Of a stretch of DNA of 64,000 bases, positions 43,708-51,464 are shown piece by piece. Position numbers and translations under genes: made by a program. Origin of the DNA: VRUE01 sp963727465 (GTDB lineage: Bacteria; Actinomycetota; Thermoleophilia; Solirubrobacterales; 70-9). The stretch lies in NCBI GenBank assembly GCA_963727465.1, contig CAVSGL010000007.1, positions 1-64,000 on the forward strand. The letters run 5' to 3'. Positions within the stretch are counted from its first letter, which is position 1. Every line of letters begins with the position of its first letter. Below the pieces are notes generated by a model. The model worked only from the letters and a program-made list of their open reading frames with translations. It had not been told where the DNA came from and did not search any database.

Positions 43708-45183
43708 TCAGTAGGCGCCGCGTCCCGAGATGACCGCAGGGAGCGTGGCCAGGAGGATCTCGATGTCGCGCGCCAGCGACCAGCCGGCGACGTATTGGTA
43801 GTCGAAGCGGACCATCTCCTGGAAAGGGCTCTGCGAGCGACCGTAGACCTGCCAGGGGCCGGTCAGGCCGGGGCGCAGCTCCAGCCGCCGCAGGTGCCAG
43901 TCTTTCTCCAGCGCTGCGGTCTCCGGGAAGATCAGCGGGCGGGGGCCGACGAGGCTCATCTCACCCCTGAGCACGTTGAACAGCTGCGGCATCTCGTCGA
44001 TCGAGAAGCGGCGAATGAAACGGCCTACGCGGGTGACACGGGGGTCCTTGCGGATCTTGAACATCACGCCGTCCGAGGCCTCGTTCAGTCGCTCCATCTC
44101 GGCCTTGCGCTGCTCGGCGTCGATGTACATCGAGCGGAACTTGATCAGCTGGAAGCTGCTGTTGCCGCGGCCGGCTCGGGGCTGGCGGAAGAAGATCGGG
44201 CCGCGCGACTCGAGCCTGATCGCGATTGCGGTGGCGAACATGACGGGGGAGAAGAGAACGATCAGGCCCAGGGAGCCGATCACGTCGAGGACCCGCTTGG
44301 CGGCGACCGAGGTGGACGTGAGGATCGGCGAGCCGATCGAGAGCAGCGGCAGGCCCCCGACCTGGTCGAGCGCGCGGACGCCGTCGAGGAACTCGAAGAG
44401 GCGGGGCACGACGTCGACGGAGACACCGGCGTCGCGACAGGCGCGGATCGACGCGAGCAGCTGCTCGTGGCTGGCCTTCGAGAAGGCGATGATCACACGG
44501 TCGATCTGCTGCGCCTCGATGATCGGCTCGAGGTCGGCGAACCGCCCCAGCCACGGAAGGTCCGGGCTACCGGCATTGTGCACCTCGTCGTCGACGATGC
44601 CCACCGGGAGCAGGCCGAACTGGGTGTTGTTATTGAGCTTCTCGACGACCTGTCCCGCGACGAATCCGGAGCCGAGGATCAAGGTGCGCTGCCGCAGGTC
44701 CGGGGCGCGGTGAAGGCCGGCGCGGGCCGCGGTCCGGGCGACGCCGGTGAGGATTGCGATCCCTGCGACCGTGAGGAACGTGAGCTCGACCACCCGCTCC
44801 AACCCGAGCGCGGAGGCGACGCCGAACAGCGGCCAGGTGATCAGCATCAGGGCGACGACGGCGCGCGGCACCTCGGAGACCGCGGAGGCCCAGGTGGACA
44901 GCTGGTCGCTGCGGTAGAGGCCGATGCTGAACGCGGTGAGCGGCCAGAGGACCGTCGTGCAGGCGGCGAAGGCGAGCCCGCCGAAGGAGACGAGGCCGAG
45001 CGCAAAGACCGCGATCGCCGCCGCTGACGCCGCCGCGGCTGCATCCGCGGTAAAGAGCATCCTCGCCAGCACCGCACCGCGCTGACGAGCCCGGCCGGTC
45101 GTACTCGTCGGGGAATCGGATGCGATTCGATCGGCCTCTGCGGCAGGGCCGGTCTGGCGGCTAGTGGCGGTTGAGCTCTCCAT
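43708..45183 (-). CDS. Polyprenyl glycosylphosphotransferase (WbaP/CpsE type)
   Basis: 491 residues. Four to five N-terminal transmembrane helices (AAAIAVFALGLVSFGGLAFA and following) lead to a Rossmann-like region (RTLILGSGFVAGQVVEKLNN) and the C-terminal bacterial sugar transferase domain: KRVLDVIGSLGLIVLFSPVM (re-entrant helix), PIFFRQPRAGRGNSSFQLIKFRSMY, DPRVTRVGRFIRRFSIDEMPQLFNVLRGEMSLVGPRP and PGLTGPWQVYGRS. It transfers a sugar-1-phosphate to undecaprenyl phosphate, the first step of polymer assembly. It probably starts the pathway served by the flippase, Wzy and Wzz genes to its left. It has a 200-base upstream region with three palindromes. Confidence 0.93.
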   Translation of the reverse strand: MESSTATSRQTGPAAEADRIASDSPTSTTGRARQRGAVLARMLFTADAAAAASAAAIAVFALGLVSFGGLAFAACTTVLWPLTAFSIGLYRSDQLSTWASAVSEVPRAVVALMLITWPLFGVASALGLERVVELTFLTVAGIAILTGVARTAARAGLHRAPDLRQRTLILGSGFVAGQVVEKLNNNTQFGLLPVGIVDDEVHNAGSPDLPWLGRFADLEPIIEAQQIDRVIIAFSKASHEQLLASIRACRDAGVSVDVVPRLFEFLDGVRALDQVGGLPLLSIGSPILTSTSVAAKRVLDVIGSLGLIVLFSPVMFATAIAIRLESRGPIFFRQPRAGRGNSSFQLIKFRSMYIDAEQRKAEMERLNEASDGVMFKIRKDPRVTRVGRFIRRFSIDEMPQLFNVLRGEMSLVGPRPLIFPETAALEKDWHLRRLELRPGLTGPWQVYGRSQSPFQEMVRFDYQYVAGWSLARDIEILLATLPAVISGRGAY

Positions 45184-45383
45184 GGATGTAGCGGCGGACT
45201 TCAGGCAAACAGAGGTTCGCGTCCGAACTCCGGAAAATAGTGGTCAGCGGGCAAAAACTCCATCGGAAACAACACATCGGCAACAAGTGTGGCGCGTTTA
45301 GCCGGGCAAGCCCGGTTGCATAGCGAACTTCGCTGATGCCCTGAGACGAATATTCGAACTATTTTCGGGAGTTTCGTGCTCGC
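45184..45383. promoter_or_regulatory. Palindrome-rich upstream region of the sugar-transferase gene
   Basis: This 200-base gap is less GC-rich than its surroundings. It holds three perfect palindromes within 55 bases: CCGGGC-AA-GCCCGG (45302-45315), AGCGAA-C-TTCGCT (45322-45334) and CGAATATTCG (45347-45356). They could be regulator sites for the polysaccharide operon, or a terminator for the leftward gene at 45384. No U-tract is clear. Confidence 0.45.
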
Positions 45384-46637
45384 TCATCCGCTCACCGCGA
45401 CAGCCACCTCGTCGGCGATCAGCCTGGCGAGCGCCAAGGACGACGTGGCGGCGGGGGACGGAGCATTGCGGACGTGGATCGCGCGTTCGGTTCGGTGGAC
45501 GACGAAGTCGTCCACCAGCGAGCCGTCACGGGCGATCGCCTGAGCGCGGATGCCCGCCGGGCCGGGTCGCGTCCGGTGGGTCGCGAGCGCGGGAACCATG
45601 CGAGTCGCCTCGGCGGCGAAGGCGCGGCGGTTTGCCGCGCGGCGCATCTCCAGCAGGCCGGCCCGCCAGTTGCGAGCCGCCATCCGCCAGGTGCCGGGCC
45701 ACGCCAAGGTCTGGCCGAGGTCCCGCGCCCGCACCGTGGAGAGCCGGTAGGCGTCGCGGGCGGGCGCGAGCAGGGCACTGGGGCCGATCAGCAGTCGTCC
45801 GTCCATCGTCGGCGTGAGGTGGGCGCCGAGGAACGGAAGATCGGGGTTGGGGACCGGGTAGACGTTTCCGCGCACCAGGTTCCCTGCCGCGCGCGGCAGC
45901 TCCAGATAGCCACCGCGGAAGGGCACGATTCGGGGGCTCTTCGCCGCTCCACAGGCAACCGCGAGGCGATCGGACCATAGCCCTGCGCAGAAGACGACCG
46001 CGGCGGCTGCGGTCGTGCCCAGCGCGTGCCGCAGGGTGAGACCGCGTCCGTCGGCTTTGGCGTCGTCAACTGCAACGCCGGGATGGATCGTGCCGCCGGC
46101 CTGCCGGACGTCCCCGGCGTAGGCGTCGGCCACCGCGGCGAAATCGACGATCCCGGTGCGGGGCGAGTGCAGCGCGGCGACTCCTCGGGCATTCGGCTCC
46201 ACGGCCGCGATCTCGTCTTCGTCCAGGCGACGCAGGTCTGGGACCCGGTTGGCGTGGCCGCGTCGCTCGAGCTCGTCGAGTCTCTCCAGCTCCCCCTCGT
46301 CGACGGCGACGATCAGCTTGCCCGACCGCCTGTAGGCGATGCCGCGCTCGTCGCAGTAGGCATAGAGCTCGCGCGCGCCGTCGACGCAGAGCCGCGCCTT
46401 CAGCGAGCCGGGCGCGTAGTAGATGCCCGCATGGATCACGCCGCTGGAGTGTCCGGTCTGGTGCCGGCCGAGCGCCGGCTCGGCCTCGAGCAGGCAGAGC
46501 CGGGCGCCGGGATTGCGCGCAAGCAGCTCGCGTGCCGGCGCCAGCCCGACGATGCCGCCGCCGACGACGGCGATGTCGCACTCCTTCGGGGGTTGTTCCG
46601 CGGCGGCGCTCAACGCGGCGGCATTGTGCCGCGCCAC
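45384..46637 (-). CDS. lhgO: L-2-hydroxyglutarate oxidase
   Basis: 417 residues from GTG 46637. It is a FAD-dependent oxidoreductase of the DAO fold: CDIAVVGGGIVGLAPAREL (dinucleotide-binding), LEAEPALGRHQTGHSSGVIHAGIYYAPGSLKARLCVDG (a signature of the LhgO group), KLIVAVDEGEL, HSPRTGIVDFAAVADAY, FRGGYLELPR, PFLGAHLTPTMDGRLLIGPSALLAP and the C-terminal FAD contact NAPSPAATSSLALA. LhgO oxidises L-2-hydroxyglutarate to 2-oxoglutarate and passes electrons to the membrane. It is divergent from the HTH gene at 46685, and the 47 bases between them hold their promoters. Confidence 0.88.
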   Translation of the reverse strand: MARHNAAALSAAAEQPPKECDIAVVGGGIVGLAPARELLARNPGARLCLLEAEPALGRHQTGHSSGVIHAGIYYAPGSLKARLCVDGARELYAYCDERGIAYRRSGKLIVAVDEGELERLDELERRGHANRVPDLRRLDEDEIAAVEPNARGVAALHSPRTGIVDFAAVADAYAGDVRQAGGTIHPGVAVDDAKADGRGLTLRHALGTTAAAAVVFCAGLWSDRLAVACGAAKSPRIVPFRGGYLELPRAAGNLVRGNVYPVPNPDLPFLGAHLTPTMDGRLLIGPSALLAPARDAYRLSTVRARDLGQTLAWPGTWRMAARNWRAGLLEMRRAANRRAFAAEATRMVPALATHRTRPGPAGIRAQAIARDGSLVDDFVVHRTERAIHVRNAPSPAATSSLALARLIADEVAVAVSG

Positions 46638-46684
46638 GGCCGATCTGCCAACGTCGCCCTCGGCTGGCGCGTCTGCGGCGCCGC

Positions 46685-46912
46685 ATGTCGCTTGCCGAGC
46701 TTGCCGGCCGGGTGAACGTGTCGCGCGGAACGCTGTCGCGGCTCGAGCACGGAGAGCTCTCAACCAGCATCGGGGTCCTCGCGCGAGGGCTCGCCGTGCT
46801 GAGCCTGGAAGAGGATCTCGATCTCCTCGCCCGCGACGATGAGCCGGGCCGGCGCCTCCAGGACGTACGTCTGCGCCGTCCCCGGAAGTCAAAGGAGCCC
46901 GCCTCCGCCTGA
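46685..46912 (+). CDS. HipB-like XRE-family regulator
   Basis: 75 residues from ATG 46685. The helix-turn-helix reads MSLAELAGRVNVSRGTLSRLEHG, then TSIGVLARGLAVLSLEEDLDLLARDD and a basic tail RRLQDVRLRRPRKS. In sequence this is closest to HipB-type regulators that partner HipA kinases, but no HipA gene follows; the next gene on the plus strand is far away. The preceding in-frame codons (PRLARLRRR) resemble the first helix of the family, so translation may begin further upstream, within the lhgO 5' end. It is divergent from lhgO. Confidence in the HTH is high; the HipB relation is inference. Confidence 0.65.
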   Translation: MSLAELAGRVNVSRGTLSRLEHGELSTSIGVLARGLAVLSLEEDLDLLARDDEPGRRLQDVRLRRPRKSKEPASA

Positions 46913-46920
46913 GCTTCGGC

Positions 46921-47487
46921 TCAGTGCGCCTCGTCGGACGCGTGCGCCGGCGGTCGCGACTCCTCGGCCAGCGAGGTGATCTCGAGCGGGCCGTGGGCCG
47001 CGGCTTCGAGCACCTCGGTCGCCTCCTCGGCCGAGCGGGCGTAGAGCTCGACCAGCATATGGACGACGATCCGCTCCTCCTCGTGTTTGTGGAAGCGCAC
47101 GTGGGCGAAGAACTCGCGCACGCCGGCCTCGCCGAGGGCGCCGTAGGCGAGCAGCTCGGCCGCTTCGGGGCCGGCGCAGCTCTCGACCCTGTCCTGGTCG
47201 ACGGTGACCGTGCAGGAGGCGATCCACGGGGTGCCGGCGACGAGGCGTTCCCAGCGGTCCTCGATCGGCACGACGCGGTCGTCCTGGAAGGTCAGGTGGG
47301 GCTGGTCGTGCATGCAGTCGAGGCACTGCACCGCCGCTTCCTGCACCTCGTCGATCCCCTCGGCGGGGACGCCGGTCTCGGGGTCGACGCGGCGGATCGC
47401 GTCGTAGTGGATCTGGATCTCGAGGTTCTGGGACCAGCAGCGGTAGCAGCGCAGCCAGGACGCCCGGTCCCCGTCCATCTCAGTCAT
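46921..47487 (-). CDS. Cys-rich N-terminal protein of unknown function
   Basis: 188 residues. The N-terminal 70 residues carry two CxxC-type knuckles (LRCYRCWSQN and VQCLDCMHDQ), likely a zinc ribbon. The C-terminal half (EEERIVVHMLVELYARSAEEATEVLEAAAHGPLEITS) is alpha/beta and reminiscent of small regulatory domains, but I do not recognise the family. Its ATG overlaps the TGA of the broken DUF2283 gene upstream (ATGA), so the pair formed an operon before that gene decayed. There is a second copy of the start region at 47752-47800. Confidence 0.6.
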   Translation of the reverse strand: MTEMDGDRASWLRCYRCWSQNLEIQIHYDAIRRVDPETGVPAEGIDEVQEAAVQCLDCMHDQPHLTFQDDRVVPIEDRWERLVAGTPWIASCTVTVDQDRVESCAGPEAAELLAYGALGEAGVREFFAHVRFHKHEEERIVVHMLVELYARSAEEATEVLEAAAHGPLEITSLAEESRPPAHASDEAH

Positions 47488-47670
47488 GCCCCCATTGTGC
47501 CGCCCCGCCTGGATCGGCGCTGCGCGAGCGCGGCCTTGAGCTCGCGTTCGCCCGCCACCGCGGGGTGTTCCGGAAGCGTCACCAGGTGGTCCGACGCTCA
47601 GGAAGAGCGTGTCGCCACGGGCATCGTAGTCGTGGTGCTCGAAGTGGATGCCGGCGATCGTGATCGTCAT
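47484..47670 (-). pseudogene. DUF2283 gene broken by internal deletion
   Basis: From ATG 47670 the reading frame gives MTITIAGIHFEHHDYDA, then GDTLFLSVGPPGD, matching the N-terminus of the intact DUF2283 protein at 22075. Immediately after GGTGAC the family's middle (about 35 codons) is missing and the C-terminus continues in another frame: VTLPEHPAVAGERELKAAL, matching VTVPETVEKSAAEL of the intact copy. The shifted frame ends at the TGA that overlaps the next gene's ATG. This is the signature of an out-of-frame internal deletion. Confidence 0.65.
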
Positions 47671-47751
47671 TGGGACTCCGGGGCGGTGATTCTCTCCAGC
47701 GTCCATCTATATACATGACAACCAACATTTCATATACCTGCGCGCCAGTCC

Positions 47752-47800
47752 CATTCATCTCGGTCATGCCCCTGTGCCGCCGCCGCTGAATCGGCGCTAC
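47752..47800 (-). repeat. Duplicated fragment of the 47475-47526 start region
   Basis: About 50 bases resemble 47475-47526: the end of the DUF2283 gene and the first codons (MTEM) of the next gene, including the ATGA overlap, with small deletions. It lies at the 3' end of the Fic gene. It indicates that the two-gene unit was once tandemly duplicated and later shortened. Confidence 0.5.
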
Positions 47801-49296
47801 GCGGGGAGCTCGAGGCGCACGCCGCGTTCCTCGGCCGTCTCGGGGGTGAGGAAGGCGTGGGTCCGCTCGAGCGTGCGCTCGGCGGCTCGCAGGTCGCTCC
47901 AGTCGATCGCCGCGGCGTAGGCCTGGGCGAAGTCGAGCACGCGGACGAGCGGCCGCGGGTTGCCGTTGCGCGAGAGCGCCCGCAGGCCCTGGAGGTAGTT
48001 GTCGCGGTAGACGATCGGGATCACGATCCGCTGCTCTCCCACGGCGCTCAGCTCGGCGTTCATCAGCACCCGAGCGACGCGGCCGTTGCCGTCGGCGAAC
48101 GGGTGCACCTCGGCGATCAGGTACATGACGAAGATCGCCTTCGGCAGGCCGGCGGGCAGGCTCGCGTAGTAGCGGTAGCCCTCGACCAGGGTGCCGACGA
48201 CGAGGTCGGGGTGGACGAAGGTGGTGTCGCCGGCCCGGTTGACCTTCGTCTTGAAGGCGCCGGGATGCACCTGCGGTCGCCGTTCCAGCATCTGCGCATG
48301 GTGCGAGCGGAGCAGGTCGAGCAGGTCCTCCGGGCCGGTTGGGGTCTGCTGGCGCTTATCGAGGTTGCTGACGAGGTCGTAGGTGCCGAGGACGTCGTGC
48401 GCGTCCTCCGGGCGGTCGTCGGGCACGGCGCGGTCGAAGACGATCTTCTCGGCCTCCCCCAGCGCGAACTCCGTGCCCTCGATCCAGTTGGAGAAGTACG
48501 CCTCGACGAATGGCAGTGCGGGAAGCGAGTCCGGTTGCTCGTCTCGCCCCTCCATCGGGTCGCTCAGCAGCGCCGCCTGGAGGGTCTCGAACAACTCGAT
48601 GCGGCGTGGGTCGAAGCCGAGTCCGGCGTGGGCCGCGCGAGCCGCCGGAGTGGCGAGCTCAACGTCTCGGGTTCCGAGGATCGCGCCGATCAGGTCGTCG
48701 AGGGCTGCCATCTCGCGCTTCGCCGCAAGCGTCTCCGCGATTTCGTGCGCCTGATCGCGCAGCTCGCCAAGCGCGCCTCGTCCGCGGATCGTGGCGATCC
48801 GCGTCAGCTCTTCCTCGATTTCGCCGGTGGCAAGCGTGCGCGATACGCCGTCTCGCGCACGCGATGCGCGCATGTTGTCCAGGAAGGCTCGCGGCCGGCT
48901 CGAGAAGTGCAGGCCCTCCATATGAGGCATGTCGCTGGGCATGGGCCCGGGCCCGCGCCGAGGCAGGAGGGTGAGACCGGGCAGGCGGACCGGTCGTCGT
49001 CCTCTGTAGTCGGGTCCCGCGTCGAGGAAGAGCGAGCCGTCGAGCGATGGTTGTGCCTCGATTCCGCTGCGGTCGACGATGACGGCGCCCGGGAAGTAGT
49101 GGGCGGCGACCCGGGACCAGTTGCGCCGCACGACCTGCTCGAGTGGCTCGTCGAGATTGCGGGTGTAGAGGCGGCCGGCCACTTTGCGCGCCAGTCCGTC
49201 CGCCACAGCGCGTTGTACTGCGGGGGAGGTTGCCGTCGTCGTGGCGAAGATCTCGGGCTGCGCTCCGAGCGAGAAAGTGCGCTTAGTGGCCTCCAC
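47797..49296 (-). CDS. Fic-domain AMP-transferase fused to AbiEi-like N-terminus
   Basis: 499 residues from GTG 49296. The N-terminal 80 residues (VQRAVADGLARKVAGRLYTRNL, FPGAVIVDRSGIEAQPSL) resemble the AbiEi antitoxin winged helix that reads its own promoter. The C-terminal Fic domain carries the full catalytic motif HPFADGNGRVAR, flanked by the alpha-inhibitory candidate SNWIEGTEF and FKTKVNRAGDTTFVHPDLV. Fic enzymes transfer AMP or related groups to proteins. Fusion of antitoxin-like DNA binding to Fic suggests a self-regulated single-gene toxin module (inference). Three copies of a 12-base motif surround its promoter. TATAAT at 49307-49312 lies 10 bases from the GTG. Confidence 0.8.
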   Translation of the reverse strand: MEATKRTFSLGAQPEIFATTTATSPAVQRAVADGLARKVAGRLYTRNLDEPLEQVVRRNWSRVAAHYFPGAVIVDRSGIEAQPSLDGSLFLDAGPDYRGRRPVRLPGLTLLPRRGPGPMPSDMPHMEGLHFSSRPRAFLDNMRASRARDGVSRTLATGEIEEELTRIATIRGRGALGELRDQAHEIAETLAAKREMAALDDLIGAILGTRDVELATPAARAAHAGLGFDPRRIELFETLQAALLSDPMEGRDEQPDSLPALPFVEAYFSNWIEGTEFALGEAEKIVFDRAVPDDRPEDAHDVLGTYDLVSNLDKRQQTPTGPEDLLDLLRSHHAQMLERRPQVHPGAFKTKVNRAGDTTFVHPDLVVGTLVEGYRYYASLPAGLPKAIFVMYLIAEVHPFADGNGRVARVLMNAELSAVGEQRIVIPIVYRDNYLQGLRALSRNGNPRPLVRVLDFAQAYAAAIDWSDLRAAERTLERTHAFLTPETAEERGVRLELPA

Positions 49297-49358
49297 TAGG
49301 AGGTCAATTATAGGAAAAGCGCGCTTAGAGGCCAGATTTGGGCGAAAAAGTGCGCTTA
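49274..49358 (-). promoter_or_regulatory. Fic promoter with three direct repeats
   Basis: The motif AAAGTGCGCTTA occurs at 49274-49285 and 49347-49358, and as AAAGCGCGCTTA at 49316-49327. The first copy lies in the coding start, the second just upstream of a perfect minus-strand TATAAT (49307-49312), the third further upstream. Repeats on both sides of the -10 point to autoregulation, most simply by the AbiEi-like domain of the Fic protein. Confidence 0.6.
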
Positions 49359-49377
49359 AATCCAGATTGGACGGCGC

Positions 49378-51372
49378 TCAGGCCGCGGCGCCGGCTGTCG
49401 CCCGCTGCTCGACCAGGGCGGCGATCTCGCCGATGATCCTGTTGATGTCGAAGTCCTTCGGCGTGTAGACGCCGTCGACTCCGGCCTCGCGCAGGCGCTC
49501 GGCGTCGGCGGGGGGGATGATGCCGCCGGCGACGACCGGCGCCTCGACGCCCTCCTCGCGCAGCCGGCGCACGACCTCGGGCACGAGCTCGAGGTGGGAG
49601 CCCGAGAGGATCGAGAGGCCGACCACGTCGACGTCCTCCTGGAGGGCGGACTCGGCGATCTCCTCGGGGGTCAGGCGGATGCCCTGGTAGATCACCTCCA
49701 TGCCGGCGTCGCGGGCGCGCAGGGCGATCTGCTCGGAGCCGTTGGAGTGGCCGTCGAGGCCGGGCTTGCCGACGAGGATCTTGATCCGGTGGCCGATCCT
49801 CGCCGAGACCTCGTCGACGCGGCGGCGGATCGCCGCCAGCTGCTCGCGGTCGCCGGGCGGGGCGGCGCCGTCGACCCCGGTTGGGGCGCGGTAGGCGCCG
49901 AAGGCCTCGCGCAGCACTGCGGCCCACTCGCCGGTCGTCGCGCCGGCCCTGGCGGCGGCGATCGTCGCCGGCATGACGTTCTCGCTCTCGTCGCGGGCGG
50001 CCCGGCCGAGCTGCTCGAGGGCGGCCTGCGCCGCGGCCTCGTCGCGCTCGGCCTTCCACCGCTCCAGCGCCTCGATCCGCTCGCGCTCGACCTCCGGGTC
50101 CGGGGTGAGGATGCCGCCGTCGGCGCCGGCGGTCAGCGGCGAGTCCTCGCTCTCGGTGAAGCTGTTCTGCCCGACCACCTTCTGCTCGCCGCTCTCGATC
50201 CGGGCGACGCGCTCGCGGTGGGACTCGACCAGGCGGGCCTTCATGTAGGGGACGGCGGCGACCGCGCCGCCGTGCTCCTCGACCACCGCCATCTCGGCGC
50301 GGGCGCCCTCGATCAGGTCGTCGACCAGGCCGTCCATGACGACCGAGCCGGTGAAGATGTCCGGGTACTCGAGCAGGTCGGTCTCGTTCGCCAGCACCTG
50401 CTGGATGCGCAGGCTCCACTGCTGGTCCCACGGCCGCGGCAGGCCCATCGCCTCGTTCCAGGCCGGGAGCTGGATCGCCCGCGCGCGGGCGTCGCGGGAG
50501 AGCGTCACGGCGAGCGCCTCGAGCACGATCCGCTGGATGTTGTTCTCCGGCTGCGCCTCGGTCAGGCCGAGCGAGTTGACCTGCACGCCGTAGCGGAAGC
50601 GCAGCATCTTCTCGTCGGTGACGCCGTAGCGCCGGCGGCCGATCTCGTTCCAGAGCCGGCCCATCGCGCGCAGCTTGGCGATCTCCTCGATCAGGCGGAT
50701 GCCGGCGTTGACGAAGAAGGAGATGCGGCCGAAGACCTTGGGGAAGTCCTCGTCGGCGACCTGGCCGCGCGCCTTCACTTCGTCGAGCACGGCGATCCCG
50801 GTCGAGAGCGCGTAGGCGATCTCCTGCACCGGCGTCGCCCCGGCCTCCTGGAGGTGGTAGCTACAGATGTTGGTCGGGTTCCACCTCGGCGCCTCGTTGA
50901 CGGTGAAGGCGACCATGTCGGCGATCAGCCGCATCGAGGGCTCGGGCGGGAAGGCGTAGGTGCCGCGCGAGAGGTACTCCTTGATGATGTCGTTCTGGGT
51001 CGTGCCGGTCAGCGCGGCGCGCTCGACCCCGTTCTCCTCGGCGACCGTGACGTAGAGCCCGAGCAGCCAGGCGGCGGTGGCGTTGATCGTCATCGAGGTG
51101 TTCATCTCGTCCAGCGGGATGCCGTCGAGCAGCTGGTGCATGTCGCCCTTGTGGGCGATCGAGACGCCGACCTTGCCGACCTCGCCGCGGGCGAGGACGT
51201 GGTCGGGGTCATAGCCCGTCTGCGTCGGCAGGTCGAAGGCGACGGAGAGCCCGGTCTGGCCCTTTTCCAGGTTCCTGCGGTAGAGCTCGTTGGAGCGGCG
51301 CGCGTCGGAGTGGCCCGCGTAGGTGCGCATCACCCAGGGACGGTCGCGCTCCGGCAGTCGGTGCTCGCTCAT
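49378..51372 (-). CDS. ecm: Ethylmalonyl-CoA mutase
   Basis: 664 residues from ATG 51372. B12-dependent mutase that isomerises ethylmalonyl-CoA to methylsuccinyl-CoA. The barrel half reads RPWVMRTYAGHSDARRSNELYRRNL, KGQTGLSVAFDLPTQTGYD, EMNTSMTINATAAWLLGLY, CSYHLQEAGATPVQEIAYALSTGIAVLD and FRYGVQVNSLGLTEAQPENN. The C-terminal cobalamin domain reads RIKILVGKPGLDGHSNGSEQIA (the DxHxxG-type His), GLSILSGSH and VVAGGIIPPADAERL. The sequence follows Rhodobacter Ecm and Streptomyces MeaA block by block, which separates it from methylmalonyl-CoA mutase (usually longer, or two subunits). It is the central step of the ethylmalonyl-CoA pathway with Ccr at 53497. Confidence 0.93.
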   Translation of the reverse strand: MSEHRLPERDRPWVMRTYAGHSDARRSNELYRRNLEKGQTGLSVAFDLPTQTGYDPDHVLARGEVGKVGVSIAHKGDMHQLLDGIPLDEMNTSMTINATAAWLLGLYVTVAEENGVERAALTGTTQNDIIKEYLSRGTYAFPPEPSMRLIADMVAFTVNEAPRWNPTNICSYHLQEAGATPVQEIAYALSTGIAVLDEVKARGQVADEDFPKVFGRISFFVNAGIRLIEEIAKLRAMGRLWNEIGRRRYGVTDEKMLRFRYGVQVNSLGLTEAQPENNIQRIVLEALAVTLSRDARARAIQLPAWNEAMGLPRPWDQQWSLRIQQVLANETDLLEYPDIFTGSVVMDGLVDDLIEGARAEMAVVEEHGGAVAAVPYMKARLVESHRERVARIESGEQKVVGQNSFTESEDSPLTAGADGGILTPDPEVERERIEALERWKAERDEAAAQAALEQLGRAARDESENVMPATIAAARAGATTGEWAAVLREAFGAYRAPTGVDGAAPPGDREQLAAIRRRVDEVSARIGHRIKILVGKPGLDGHSNGSEQIALRARDAGMEVIYQGIRLTPEEIAESALQEDVDVVGLSILSGSHLELVPEVVRRLREEGVEAPVVAGGIIPPADAERLREAGVDGVYTPKDFDINRIIGEIAALVEQRATAGAAA

Positions 51373-51464
51373 CGCGACCAATGTTATTTGCAGTGCGGGA
51401 AAGACGGCGTTCATCGGTCACGCTGCGCATCTTTCGCCCGCTTTCGTGTTTAGGCTGCGGAACG

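Noticed and set aside
43609..45027. 472-codon plus-strand frame opposite the sugar transferase
   Set aside because: Antisense to clear sugar-transferase motifs; low-complexity composition.
49594..51453. 619-codon plus-strand frame opposite ecm
   Set aside because: Mirrors the mutase gene throughout; no recognisable motif.
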